DNA of 36,508 bases from JAFNGF01 sp964567045 (GCA_964567045.1 CAZMLE010000040.1:1-36508); one strand, 5' to 3'. Shown: positions 23,291 to 32,298, counted from the stretch's first letter. The notes: a model not told the origin generated them from the sequence alone. Numbers and translations are program-made.

Positions 23291-23803
23291 TTAGAACTGC
23301 CATTTCTCATAGCAGACTGTCTTCTCAACCGGCCCGCGCCTCGGTTCCTTTTGGGTATCGGCCGGATAACCGACAGCCATCAATTCGATAATAGTGACAT
23401 TTTCCGGAATGCCCACAATGGGTCGGACTTTTTCCGGATAGAACGAGCCGATCCAGCAGGTTGCAAGTCCCAACTCTGTTGCCTGCAAGGCGATATGTTC
23501 CAGGGCGATGGCTACGTTGATCGGGCCGACCGCCTGGCCGCAGCGCATTACCTCGTTGCTTACGCTGCAGGCAACAATTATCGCCCCGGCATTTTGCAGA
23601 AAGGTTTGATTATTCGCAGCTTGGGCAATCTCGCGCTTGGTTTCTTTATCTGTTACCGCCACAAAGCGCCAATCCTGCAAGTTTTTTGCCGATGGCGCGA
23701 GCCGGGCGGCCTCGAAAATGCTTTCGAGCTTCTCGCGTTCAATGGGCCTATCCTGATATGCCCGGCAGGAATACCTTTTGCGGATCGCTTCCAGCACTGT
23801 CAT
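23291..23803 (-). CDS. nitroreductase family protein
   Basis: This 170-residue protein is a small FMN-dependent nitroreductase-fold enzyme. Motifs seen: AIRKRYSCRAYQDRPIEREKLESIFEAARLAPSAKNLQDWRFVAV (about 5-49), which forms the FMN phosphate site (Arg9, Ser11, Arg13), a dimer helix with NVAIALEHIALQATELGLATCWIGSF, and the final GYPAD with basic residues. Members reduce nitro compounds, quinones or flavins with NAD(P)H. A single-gene unit, 90 bases from the tRNA on the same strand. The physiological substrate is unknown. Confidence 0.92.
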   Translation of the reverse strand: MTVLEAIRKRYSCRAYQDRPIEREKLESIFEAARLAPSAKNLQDWRFVAVTDKETKREIAQAANNQTFLQNAGAIIVACSVSNEVMRCGQAVGPINVAIALEHIALQATELGLATCWIGSFYPEKVRPIVGIPENVTIIELMAVGYPADTQKEPRRGPVEKTVCYEKWQF

Positions 23804-24757
23804 AAAGTACCCCGAATTTCTACGCCGATATCGACTGGGCTGACGAACAAGCGCCGGACATCAGTATAAAATCATGTCGGGATTAAAGCAAGGGCTAAGA
23901 ATGTATATTCTTTTGCTCGAAATTGTGGATAGCATCAGCGATCAGACGGTACGTCGCGCTTTGAAAAAACGGGCTTAAGCCTGACTTGCGCAAATGCTGG
24001 GTAACACCACCGGACAGAAGGCGGATGATGGGCGACAGAGGCAGCGATAAACCTATTCTTTATGGGACAAGACATACAATCTTCTTGTCATTGTCATAGG
24101 ACGACGTAATCTCCATCTGCTTTGCAGCCCACTACATCTCACACTAACGGCTCCACATCTGCACACGGTGGGCTTGCAGATTGTCAGGACTGAGAACATA
24201 TTCGCGCCGAGGCAAAAAATGGCCTATCTTCTTCACTTAGCTGGACTTATATACACAGGCTTCGGTGTAAAAGCCAATCGTGTTCCGGCCAAAAACAAGG
24301 AGAGAAACGCAAAAATGCATGAGCCCATGTAGCCGTTCAAGTCCGGCACCAAGAAAGCGATGCTTCGTGACATGCGACTACAGCTCAGCCGAGATGCCTT
24401 TCTATCGATCTGACATTATGGGACTTGGCGCGGCTGGGTTTTGCAGGGTAACTTGATATTTTAGACAAGTTTTACACAGGTCCTAGGAAATTTTTTTCCG
24501 AATGAGTGTTGATCGAAAAGCCGAAGAAGAGGTATCATGAATGCTTGTGGAGATGATAGCCTCAGGGAAGAGGTGTGTCGGGTCTCCCGGAGAAGGGGGC
24601 CTATCATTGCAGCGTGATGGTGGTCAGTCTTTGGGTTTAGAACAGTACTTTATGGTTATAACTGTGATGTATCCGGTTAGACTTAGATATCTGGTAGAGC
24701 CAGCCAAAGTGTTTCACTCTGATTTATTGTAAGTATAAAACTGTAATATTGTTGACA
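23804..24757. other. long gene-poor region with a transposase remnant
   Basis: Apart from the IS630-like remnant (23880-24099) no gene is supported. The right end becomes A+T-rich toward the phosphate-uptake genes and ends in TGTAA repeats (24728-24732 and 24742-24746) that do not match Pho-box spacing. A 63-codon frame at 24541 has no protein character. Confidence 0.5.
23880..24099 (+). pseudogene. IS630-like transposase remnant with frameshift
   Basis: Frame 1 reads LLLEIVDSISDQTVRRALKK (ending 23969), then stops. One base further on, frame 2 reads GLKPDLRKCWVTPPDRR and on to a TAG at 24097-24099. Joined, they match the IS630 pattern ISHETVRxALKKxxLKPHLRKCWVIPP, which lies between the helix-turn-helix and the DDE catalytic core. 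The catalytic domain is absent after it. No terminal inverted repeats were found. The frameshift sits in the A-run at 23964-23969. Confidence 0.6.
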
Positions 24758-25903
24758 ATGAAAAGGGACAAGACAATCAGAATTTTTCTGATTTTTAGTT
24801 GGATGTCAGTCAGCTTGTTAGTTTTAACCCCTCTATCTTTTGCAGCTGAATCTGATGTAGATAGGTTATTGGATCTTCTTATAGAAAAGAAAGTGCTTAC
24901 GACAGAAGAAGCTACAGCATTTAGGGCAGATTTGGCAGTGAAAAAGCAAGAGGAAACGGAAAAACAAAAGGAATTTTTGGTGATTGCTGGTAAACCCATT
25001 AAGATAAGCGGCTATACCCAAATACGCTACCGACAGGACAAGAGCATTAACGACACCTTTGATATAAGAAGGGCAAGACTCGATCTTAAGGGCGATATTA
25101 CTGAGCGATTTGATTATCGCACACAAGTTGAATTTGGTGGGACTTCTAGACCGTTCCTATTAGATGCCACAATCGGCTATAAGGTTAATCCATATCTTAA
25201 ATTGACTGCTGGCCAATTTAAAATTCCTTTTAGCCAAGAGAATCTGATCTCCAGCTCAAAGTTAGAGACAACCAACCGTTCACAGGTAGTAGAGGCATTG
25301 GTGGCACGCGGTAGTGATGTTATCGGCAATCAAAATGGTCGTGATATCGGTATTCAGGCAAGTGGAAGCCTTTTTACTAAAGAGGATTACAATTTGCTTG
25401 ATTACGCCTTTGGGATATTTAATGGCTCAGGCATAAACACCTCGGATAAAGATGACCAGAAAGACTGTGTGGGAAGATTGGTATATCACCCTTTAATGGA
25501 CTGGTCAGTGGGCGCTTCTTATTATAACGGCTATGGTAGCTGGGGAACGCCTTTACGTAAGAACAACCGCGATAGAGTTGGCGGAGAGTTTGCCTATGTG
25601 CATGACCTCATTTCTTTAAAGGGTGAATATATCAGAGGTAATGACGGCGCCACAGAAAAGGATGGCTGGTACCTGCAGGCAGGCTATTTCTTCATCCCCC
25701 AAAAATTCCAGGCAGTGTTTAAGTTTGATACCTATGACCCTGATACTAAAGTAAGAAAGAATGAAACCGATGTCTTTACTCTCGGTGGCAACTGGTATTT
25801 TAACAAGTGGGCATTCTTACAGGTTAACTATGAGTTAAAAGATGAGCGTGGTAAGGAGAGGAATAATAATGCCTTAATTGCGCAATTAACCCTACAGTTT
25901 TAG
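24758..25903 (+). CDS. OprO/OprP-like phosphate-selective porin
   Basis: The ATG at 24758 is preferred to the TTG at 24749. A signal peptide (FLIFSWMSVSLLVLTPLSFA) is followed by a short coiled segment (DVDRLLDLLIEKKVLTTEEATAFRADL) and then a beta-rich barrel from about residue 70: ISGYTQIRYRQDKSINDTFDIRRARLDLKGDITERFDYR, ending in LIAQLTLQF with the C-terminal Phe typical of outer-membrane proteins. This is the architecture of the OprO/OprP family. It lies 19 bases before pstS in the same orientation, which supports a role in phosphate passage through the outer membrane. No clear ribosome site is seen. Confidence 0.82.
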   Translation: MKRDKTIRIFLIFSWMSVSLLVLTPLSFAAESDVDRLLDLLIEKKVLTTEEATAFRADLAVKKQEETEKQKEFLVIAGKPIKISGYTQIRYRQDKSINDTFDIRRARLDLKGDITERFDYRTQVEFGGTSRPFLLDATIGYKVNPYLKLTAGQFKIPFSQENLISSSKLETTNRSQVVEALVARGSDVIGNQNGRDIGIQASGSLFTKEDYNLLDYAFGIFNGSGINTSDKDDQKDCVGRLVYHPLMDWSVGASYYNGYGSWGTPLRKNNRDRVGGEFAYVHDLISLKGEYIRGNDGATEKDGWYLQAGYFFIPQKFQAVFKFDTYDPDTKVRKNETDVFTLGGNWYFNKWAFLQVNYELKDERGKERNNNALIAQLTLQF

Positions 25904-25922
25904 ATTGTCGGAGGTGATAGTG

Positions 25923-26864
25923 ATGAGAAAACTAATCAGTAGTTTGTTAGTAATAGGTATGTTATGGTTAAGCTATGCTGTTATATTTGGTCAGAAGAAA
26001 GAGCTTAAAGGCACAGTAACCTTGTCTGGTGCTTGGGCAATTTATCCTACGGCAGTTTCCTGGGCTGAGAGCTTCCAGAAAAAATATCCTAATGTGAGGA
26101 TTGATGTATCCGCAGGCGGTGCAGGTAAAGGTGTGGCTGATGCTATTGCGGGATTAGTGGATATAGGGATGGTATCGCGCGACCCAGACCCAGCAGAGAT
26201 TAAAAAAGGTATTGTGCCCGTTTATATTCTGCACGATGCAGTTTTTCCGGTGGTAAGCGATAAGAACCCGGCGCTGGCAGACCTTTTAAAGAAAGGTGTG
26301 AAAAAACAAACCTGGATTGACATCTATATCAGCGGGATAATCACTACCTGGGACCAGGTAGTTGGTCGCAAGGTCAATAAACCTATCCATGTCTATACCC
26401 GCTCAGATTCTTGCGGTGCAGCTGCATCCTGGGCAAAGTATACGGGTAACAAAAAACAGGAGGATTTAAGAGGCGTGGGTGTGTATGGTGATCCGGGACT
26501 TCTGGAAGCAGCTAAAAGAGACCTAGTTGGAATTGGCTACTCTAACTTTAGTTATGTCTTTACTCGTGAGGGGACAGTAGTAAAAGGAGCAAAGTTAGTC
26601 CCCATTGACTCTAATGAGAATGGTATTGCTGACCCGGATGAAATTTACAACGACCGTGAGACAGCAATTAAAGCAATAAGAGCGGGCAGATATCCTGCCA
26701 CAAGAAAGAATTATTTCTTTGTAAAAGGCAAACCCAAAGGGCTGGTAAAAGAGTTCATTGAGTTTACTCTTTCTGATGAAGGCGCAAAGATTGTGGATGA
26801 AGTGGGAACGAGCCTTCCTTTGACTAAGGCAGAAAGAGAAAAGGTGTTAAAAAGTTTAGAGTAG
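25923..26864 (+). CDS. pstS: PstS phosphate-binding protein
   Basis: The ATG at 25923 is chosen because GGAGG lies 8 bases upstream. The 313-residue protein has a signal peptide (LISSLLVIGMLWLSYAVIFG) and the PBP-like fold of phosphate-binding proteins: GTVTLSGAWAIYPTAVSWAE, then VSAGGAGKGVADAIAGLVDIGMVSRD, ISGIITTWDQV, YTRSDSCGAAASWAKY and IGYSNFSYVF. These form the phosphate site between two lobes. It is periplasmic and delivers phosphate to PstCAB. It lies behind the porin gene, and a hairpin separates it from pstC. Confidence 0.93.
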   Translation: MRKLISSLLVIGMLWLSYAVIFGQKKELKGTVTLSGAWAIYPTAVSWAESFQKKYPNVRIDVSAGGAGKGVADAIAGLVDIGMVSRDPDPAEIKKGIVPVYILHDAVFPVVSDKNPALADLLKKGVKKQTWIDIYISGIITTWDQVVGRKVNKPIHVYTRSDSCGAAASWAKYTGNKKQEDLRGVGVYGDPGLLEAAKRDLVGIGYSNFSYVFTREGTVVKGAKLVPIDSNENGIADPDEIYNDRETAIKAIRAGRYPATRKNYFFVKGKPKGLVKEFIEFTLSDEGAKIVDEVGTSLPLTKAEREKVLKSLE

Positions 26865-26870
26865 ATTTAA

Positions 26871-26912
26871 GAGAGGCAGATTAAGATTAATCTGCCTCTC
26901 TCTTTGATTTTT
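26871..26912 (+). terminator. hairpin with T-rich tail between pstS and pstC
   Basis: Arms GAGAGGCAGA (26871-26880) and TCTGCCTCTC (26891-26900) form a perfect 10-bp stem, extendable by TTAA/TTAA, followed by TCTTTGATTTTT up to the pstC ATG. It has the look of an intrinsic terminator that some polymerases read through. It would make PstS far more abundant than the permease, as is usual for binding proteins. Confidence 0.7.
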
Positions 26913-27854
26913 ATGAAAGAAATAAATATAAGAAAATTTAAAGATGTCTTGGCACGCAAGATTATGTTTCTCCTCTCAGTTTTTGTTCTAAGTCTTGCTT
27001 TTTTTATGGCATTTGGGCTGTATAAAAGATCTAAGCCAATATTTGCAATAAAGAGCTTAAAGGATTTACTATTTTATTCTACGTGGCATCCTACTGAGGG
27101 CCAATTCGGTCTGAGCAGTTTTATTGCCGGTACACTATGGGTCACTGGTATTGCAATGATTATTGCCGTGCCATTAAGTATACTTACTGCAATTTATCTT
27201 TCTGAATACGCTCGTCGCCGAGTGCGGGAATTTATCAAGCCAATAATTGATTTACTGGCAGGGATTTCTCCAGTAGTTTATGGCGTCTGGGGAATAATTG
27301 CCATCGTTCCATTAGTCAGAGATTATCTTATGCCTTTCTTTAGCGAAAAACTGCCATTTTTTCCTTTCGCTTCAGACAATTATACTGGTTTTGCTGTTTT
27401 AACTGGAGGCATTGTTTTAGCGGTGATGGCCTTTCCGATAATTATTTCTGTTGTTGAGGAGGTACTAAGAACTGTGCCTTTTGAAGTTCGGGAAGCATCA
27501 TTAGCGTTAGGCGCAACTAAGTGGCAGACCATAAAATATACTGTTTTAAGGAAAGCAAGGCCGGGGATTGTTGCTGCTATAATCTTAGGCCTTTCGCGTG
27601 CCTTTGGGGAAACCATGGCAGTTTTAATGGTTGCAGGCTGCAATCTGCACGGATTTCCTAAGTCCATCTTTGATACTGGTTATCCGCTGCCTGCGCTCAT
27701 TGCCAATACCTATGGTGAAATGATGTCTATACCTTTATATGATGCAGCAGTGTTTTTGGCAGCATTTATTTTACTTATAGTGACCACTTTTTTTAATATG
27801 CTTGGCTGGGGTATTTTGATTCGCATCGAAAGGAGGGAAAGTTGGTATGGATAA
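26913..27854 (+). CDS. pstC: PstC phosphate ABC permease
   Basis: The ATG at 26913 is used rather than the TTG at 26904. The 313-residue inner-membrane protein has six or so hydrophobic helices and the permease motif EVREASLALGATKWQTIKYTVLRKARPGIVAAIILGLSRAFGETMAV (about 191-237), the EAA loop that contacts PstB. It starts immediately after the pstS-pstC hairpin. Its end overlaps pstA by 8 bases, with GGAGGG for pstA inside its last codons. Strong A+T bias compared with most of the window. Confidence 0.93.
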   Translation: MKEINIRKFKDVLARKIMFLLSVFVLSLAFFMAFGLYKRSKPIFAIKSLKDLLFYSTWHPTEGQFGLSSFIAGTLWVTGIAMIIAVPLSILTAIYLSEYARRRVREFIKPIIDLLAGISPVVYGVWGIIAIVPLVRDYLMPFFSEKLPFFPFASDNYTGFAVLTGGIVLAVMAFPIIISVVEEVLRTVPFEVREASLALGATKWQTIKYTVLRKARPGIVAAIILGLSRAFGETMAVLMVAGCNLHGFPKSIFDTGYPLPALIANTYGEMMSIPLYDAAVFLAAFILLIVTTFFNMLGWGILIRIERRESWYG

Positions 27855-28698
27855 ACGAAAGATAGAAGAAAGTATTTTTAAGATCCTGATGATAGGTTCT
27901 ACATTTTTGGTGGTGGGAAGTTTAGTCCTTATTTTAGTGATTATATTTTTAAAAGGTTTTCCAGCACTTAATTTAGATATGTTGATTAAGACTCCTAAAG
28001 GTGGATATTATTTGGGTAAAGAAGGCGGCATACTCAATGCAATTCTTGGCTCACTTATCTTAGCGCTGGGAGCGGCGTTCCTGGCTTTTCTGGTCAGCCT
28101 TCCCCTTGTTTTTTACTTGAATCTGTATCTGAGAAAAAATTCAAAATTTGCCTTACTTTTGCGTTTTTTCTTGGATGTTCTTTGGGGTATACCGTCTATT
28201 GTTTATGGAGCTTTTGGCTTCACCCTAATGGTTCTTTTAGGGCTTAAAGCATCTCTTTTGGCAGGAATTATCACCGTAAGCTTACTCATCATACCCATTA
28301 TGACCAGGAGCATGGATGAGGTTTTAAAGATGATTCCTTTTGAATTAAAAGAAGCATCCTTTGCCTTGGGTGCGACTAAATTAGAAACCGCCATTAAAAT
28401 AGTTTTTAAACAGGCACTGCCTGGGATATTGACCGCAGTCCTCATTGCCTTTGGTCGAGGAATTGGTGATGCTGCCTCAGTTTTATTCACGGCAAGTTTT
28501 ACTGACTCTTTGCCTTATTCTCTGTTTAAGCCAGTGGCGACTTTACCTCTGGCAATATTCTTTCAGTTAGGAACACCTTTTCCTGAGGTGCAACAGCGCG
28601 GCTATGCTTCGGCATTGGTATTAACGGCAATAGTTTTATTCACCAGTATATTATCGAGGTTTTTGTCAAAAAAATTTACCAAACATATAGTAAAGTAA
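27847..28698 (+). CDS. pstA: PstA phosphate ABC permease
   Basis: This 283-residue inner-membrane protein is the second half of the phosphate channel. The helices include ILNAILGSLILALGAAFLAFLVSLPLVFYLNLYL and the EAA loop LKEASFALGATKLETAIKIVFKQALPGILTAVLIAFGRGIGDAASV (about 170-215). Its start overlaps pstC by 8 bases, with GGAGGGAAAGTTGGT before the ATG. Same A+T-rich codon use as pstC. The family and the pairing with PstC are firm. Confidence 0.93.
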   Translation: MDKRKIEESIFKILMIGSTFLVVGSLVLILVIIFLKGFPALNLDMLIKTPKGGYYLGKEGGILNAILGSLILALGAAFLAFLVSLPLVFYLNLYLRKNSKFALLLRFFLDVLWGIPSIVYGAFGFTLMVLLGLKASLLAGIITVSLLIIPIMTRSMDEVLKMIPFELKEASFALGATKLETAIKIVFKQALPGILTAVLIAFGRGIGDAASVLFTASFTDSLPYSLFKPVATLPLAIFFQLGTPFPEVQQRGYASALVLTAIVLFTSILSRFLSKKFTKHIVK

Positions 28699-28707
28699 GA
28701 AACTACC

Positions 28708-29469
28708 ATGGAATTAAAAACACATATAAGCGTCCAAAACCTAAATGTCTACTTCGGAAAGCAACATGTTCTAAAAGACATAAGTGTTGATATTCCTGAT
28801 AAAAAAATAACCGTTATTATTGGCCCGTCCGGTTGCGGAAAGACCACTCTTCTGAAATCATTCAATCGTTTGATAGATATGATGGACGGTGTAAAGGTTT
28901 CCGGCAAAGTATTGGTTGACGGCGAAGACATCTTCGATCCTAATGTAGATGTCACCCATGTCAGGAAAAAAATGGGGTTGCTTCTGCAAAAGCCTTACCC
29001 ATTGCCAATGTCAATCTACGACAATATCGCCTATGGTCCAAGAATACACGGCACAAGAAATAGAAAGGAACTCAATAGGATCGTAGAGTACTATCTGAAG
29101 CAAACATCCCTTTGGGATGAGGTAAAAGATAGGCTCCATCAGCCGGCCTCCAGACTCTCAGTAGGACAGCAACAGAGACTGTGTCTTGCGCGAGGCCTGG
29201 CAATCCAGCCCGAAATCATTCTTGGCGATGAGCCCACCTCATCTCTTGATCCACGCTCAAGTCAAAGAATAGAGGAAAGATTCCTTGAGCTGAAGAAAGA
29301 ATATACGGTTGTTATTGTAACTCACATCTTGCGACAGGCAAAGCGACTTGCTGACTATGTGGTTTTTCTTTATCTTGGCGAGCTAATTGAACACGGCCCT
29401 GCTGAACGGCTTTTTGGAAATCCTCAGCAGGAGCTGACCAAAGAATACATGGGCGGCATCATAAGCTAA
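28708..29469 (+). CDS. pstB: PstB phosphate ABC ATPase
   Basis: This 253-residue ATP-binding subunit has Walker A GPSGCGKT (39-46), a Q-loop LLLQKPYPLPMSIYDNIAYGPRIHG typical of PstB, the signature LSVGQQQRLCLARGLA (about 151-166), Walker B IILGDEPTSSLD and the switch VIVTH. Note GDEP in Walker B where MDEP is more usual. It follows pstA by 9 bases. The sequence is somewhat less A+T-rich than pstC and pstA. No phoU follows, though it usually does in this operon. Confidence 0.94.
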   Translation: MELKTHISVQNLNVYFGKQHVLKDISVDIPDKKITVIIGPSGCGKTTLLKSFNRLIDMMDGVKVSGKVLVDGEDIFDPNVDVTHVRKKMGLLLQKPYPLPMSIYDNIAYGPRIHGTRNRKELNRIVEYYLKQTSLWDEVKDRLHQPASRLSVGQQQRLCLARGLAIQPEIILGDEPTSSLDPRSSQRIEERFLELKKEYTVVIVTHILRQAKRLADYVVFLYLGELIEHGPAERLFGNPQQELTKEYMGGIIS

Positions 29470-29840
29470 TCGAGTGCTTTTATGCCCTTTGTACCTGGTA
29501 TGTTTGCCAGGCACAAAAGTGATGTCAAGGAATTAAGTTACATTGTTTCTTATGATGTAATCGACGGGGACGGAGTGTGCCCGGATCAGACGGCACCAAG
29601 AGTGCAAGCTGGTCGGGGCTGCATGACGACGCTGCATAGACTCATATTATCGGCATGACATGAACGCACCTGGGAAGGTTCCATCACTTCTCGACTGGTG
29701 GCACCTCGTCCAGGGCTGGCGCGGCCACCGCTGCCGCGCCTGAACGGCTTCTTGATGGCCTGCCGTCTGGCCGTTTTAGTGGTTGCCTGACAGCCGGTTG
29801 GTGGACGATTGTGTGCGATAACTCGTCTGGAAAAGAGCAA
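29470..29840. other. intergenic region after the pst operon
   Basis: No gene supported. It holds the hairpin at 29488-29517 and then a G+C-richer stretch with no recognised feature leading to the receiver gene. Confidence 0.45.
29488..29517 (+). terminator. candidate terminator hairpin after pstB
   Basis: TTTGTACCTGG (29488-29498) pairs with CCAGGCACAAA (29507-29517) except at one A-C position, with an 8-base loop. No T-run follows, so it may act with Rho or only stabilise the transcript end. Confidence 0.4.
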
Positions 29841-30473
29841 ATGTTTCGAATCTGTTTTATCGATGATGACGAAGAATTTGAGATACCCCTGTTTCGCAAG
29901 GTATTCGGGGACACCTTCGACATTGTCACGGCAGCCAATTATGCTGATTTGGTGTCCCAAGTCAGCGAGCGAGAGGACTGGGCACCTGACCTTTTTGTTC
30001 TCGACCTGTATTTTCCATGTGGAGCGCCGAATCCAGATGCGATCGAGGCCCTGCGAGCAGATCCTTTATCTCTCGAAAACGACAACGCTCAAATCAGACC
30101 CGCTTACAGAAATCACGTTAAAGCCCGGACTCGCCTTGTCAGTATCCTTGACGCATGGAATCAGAGTGCCAATGGCGGACTAAGACTTGCCGAAAAAGTC
30201 GCCATTGATTTCTCCGAAGTCCCAATTGTATTCTATTCTCGTAAGGCAACGCTCCAAGACGCTATTCGGTGCATGGCTGCCAAAAACGTCTGCTGGGTCG
30301 AAAAAAAACCAACGGGCAAAAGTTCTGCAGAGACGATCGAGCTGACCGGGTCAGCGCAACAGCATCTTGTCCGCCGGTTCGAGGCGGCGATTCTGCAGAC
30401 AGATAAGCAAGAACGCGAAAGACTGAAGGAAGCCGCCAGAGCCTTTGCAGAAATCCTCGAAAGCTTCGATTAA
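29841..30473 (+). CDS. atypical single-domain receiver protein with internal insertion
   Basis: The ATG at 29841 is preferred to a GTG ten codons upstream, as it starts exactly at the receiver fold: MFRICFIDDDEEFEIPLFRKVF. The protein has 210 residues. Acidic residues at 8-10, the likely phospho-acceptor Asp55 in LFVLDLYFP, Ser134 in VPIVFYS and a Lys in WVEKKP (about 155-157) match a CheY-like receiver. But about 50-55 residues (60-112) are inserted between the strand carrying Asp55 and the NGGLRLAEKV helix, where family members have a few. There is no output domain, only a charged C-terminal helix. Partner kinase and target are unknown. Confidence 0.75.
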   Translation: MFRICFIDDDEEFEIPLFRKVFGDTFDIVTAANYADLVSQVSEREDWAPDLFVLDLYFPCGAPNPDAIEALRADPLSLENDNAQIRPAYRNHVKARTRLVSILDAWNQSANGGLRLAEKVAIDFSEVPIVFYSRKATLQDAIRCMAAKNVCWVEKKPTGKSSAETIELTGSAQQHLVRRFEAAILQTDKQERERLKEAARAFAEILESFD

Positions 30474-30489
30474 GCAAGCCATAAAGCAC

Positions 30490-30537
30490 GTCGCCCGTGA
30501 CCCGAGAGACGAGCGACGGGCAACGAGCGACGACCGT
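30490..30537. repeat. GC-rich CGAGCGACGGGCAACGAG repeat, left of the sulfate genes
   Basis: Tandem variants of CGTCGCCCGTGACCCGAG and CGAGCGACGGGCAACGAGCG. A related block in inverted orientation lies at 33711-33780, so the two bracket the ATP sulfurylase and CysQ genes. Confidence 0.5.
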
Positions 30538-30561
30538 TAACCCCTGTTGTAATTCAATTTC

Positions 30562-32298
30562 ATGGACACGAAAATGCCTTCCAGTCTCATTCCACCTCAC
30601 GGAAATACGCTGATTGACCTACTCGTTGGTCAGGAAAGAGCCGAAGAGCTCAAACGCCTGTCGAGGGATTGGGTGTCTTGGGACATGACGCCTCGCCAAC
30701 TGTGCGATCTGGAACTTATGGCAAACGGTGGATTCTCGCCACTTGACGGATTCCTGGGTCGCAACAACTACGAGAGCGTTTGTGAAAAAATGCGGCTGTC
30801 TGACGGGACGATCTGGCCTATCCCAATAATGCTTAATGTGTCCGAGCAGATAGCAAAGAGTCTGCGCGCTGGTTCAATGCTGGCACTTCGGGATTTTGAA
30901 GGTGTCATGCTGGCTGCCTTGAGAGTGGATGAGATCTGGCAGCCAGACCTCATGAGGGAAGCAGAACAGGTGTTTGGTTCGACAAGTACTGAGCATCCCG
31001 GCGTCGCCCACCTTAAAGACCAGGTGAACCCATGGTACGTCGGTGGCAAATTAGAGTGCCTGCAGTTGCCCCACCATTATGACTTTGCTGAACTACGACT
31101 CACTCCACGAGTGCTCCGGGACAAATTTACAGCTCTCGGCTGGCAGCGGGTGGTTGCTTTCCAGACGCGAAACCCTATGCATCGTGCCCACCAGGAAATC
31201 ACTTTTCGCGCGGCAAAGGAATTACAGGCAAACTTGCTCATTCACCCGGTCGTCGGAATGACTAAACCGGGCGACGTGGACCACTACACCCGTGTCAGAT
31301 GTTACATGGCAATCCTGAAGCAGTATCCGCTGCACACGGCGATGCTGAGTCTTCTGCCGCTTGCCATGCGAATGGCTGGGCCGCGAGAGGCCATACTCCA
31401 TGCGATTATCCGAAAGAACTACGGGTGTACACACCTGATCGTGGGCAGAGACCACGCCGGACCAGGCTCCGATTCTACCGGTAGGCCTTTCTACCAGCCG
31501 TACGCAGCCCAAGAGCTATTTCAACGTCATCAAAGAGAACTCGGTATACAAATGGTTCCGTTCAAAATGATGGTGTACATTGAGGACGGAGACGAGTACG
31601 TACCAATAGACGAGGTCCCAGAAGGCACCGATGTCAAAACACTCTCCGGCACCGAACTGAGAGAGCGTCTGGCTAAGGGCCGCGACATACCTTCGTGGTT
31701 TTCTTTCGCCGAGGTTATCGAGGAGCTCAGGCGCACCTATCCGCCACGAAGCAAGCAGGGCTTCACCGTGTTCTTCACAGGGCTCCCCAGCTCCGGGAAA
31801 TCGACGGTAGCTAATGTCCTGATGATAAAGCTGTTGGAAGCTGGGGGACGGCCTGTGACGCTGTTGGATGGTGATATCGTTCGCAAGAATCTGTCCTCCG
31901 AATTAGGGTTCTCCAAGGAGCACAGGGACCTTAATATTCGCCGTATCGGATTCGTCGCCTCGGAAATCACGAAAAACGGAGGCGTCGCGATTTGTGCACC
32001 GATCGCGCCCTACAATAGTGTCCGGGCAGAAGTCAGGGAGCTGATTGAACCTGTCGGTGGCTTCGTTTTGGTCCACGTTGCGACACCCCTTGATGTCTGC
32101 GAGCAGCGTGACCGCAAAGGCCTCTACGCCAAGGCCCGAGCGGGTATCGTCAGGGAGTTTACCGGCGTATCTGACCCATATGAGCACCCGGAGGATTCTG
32201 AAGTGGTGATCAACACGACAGACATGTCCCCGGAAGAGTGCGCACAGAAGATCATCTTATACCTCGAAAAGCAAGGTTATATTGGTTCCAACGATTAG
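30562..32298 (+). CDS. sat-cysC: bifunctional ATP sulfurylase / APS kinase
   Basis: This 578-residue fusion makes PAPS from sulfate and ATP. The ATP sulfurylase half (about 1-390) has GFSPLDGFLG, the nucleotide loop QTRNPMHRAH (201-210), GRDHAGPG (295-302) and GTELRERLAKG. The APS kinase half (about 398-575) has Walker A GLPSSGKS (407-414), LLDGDIVRKNLSSELGFSKEHRDLNIRRIGFVA and a basic APS-binding stretch RKGLYAKARAG. The order (sulfurylase then kinase) is that of the PAPS-making fusions. Two ATGs (30562 and 30574) precede the first motif and neither has a strong ribosome site. The CysQ-like gene follows after 72 bases. Confidence 0.93.
   Translation: MDTKMPSSLIPPHGNTLIDLLVGQERAEELKRLSRDWVSWDMTPRQLCDLELMANGGFSPLDGFLGRNNYESVCEKMRLSDGTIWPIPIMLNVSEQIAKSLRAGSMLALRDFEGVMLAALRVDEIWQPDLMREAEQVFGSTSTEHPGVAHLKDQVNPWYVGGKLECLQLPHHYDFAELRLTPRVLRDKFTALGWQRVVAFQTRNPMHRAHQEITFRAAKELQANLLIHPVVGMTKPGDVDHYTRVRCYMAILKQYPLHTAMLSLLPLAMRMAGPREAILHAIIRKNYGCTHLIVGRDHAGPGSDSTGRPFYQPYAAQELFQRHQRELGIQMVPFKMMVYIEDGDEYVPIDEVPEGTDVKTLSGTELRERLAKGRDIPSWFSFAEVIEELRRTYPPRSKQGFTVFFTGLPSSGKSTVANVLMIKLLEAGGRPVTLLDGDIVRKNLSSELGFSKEHRDLNIRRIGFVASEITKNGGVAICAPIAPYNSVRAEVRELIEPVGGFVLVHVATPLDVCEQRDRKGLYAKARAGIVREFTGVSDPYEHPEDSEVVINTTDMSPEECAQKIILYLEKQGYIGSND

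Noticed and set aside
23105..23869. 254-codon frame on the plus strand
   Set aside because: It runs through the tRNA and antisense to the nitroreductase, so it is a shadow frame.
24727..24747. Possible Pho box formed by two TGTAA repeats before the porin gene
   Set aside because: The repeats are 14 bases apart rather than the 11 expected, and the sequence match is poor.
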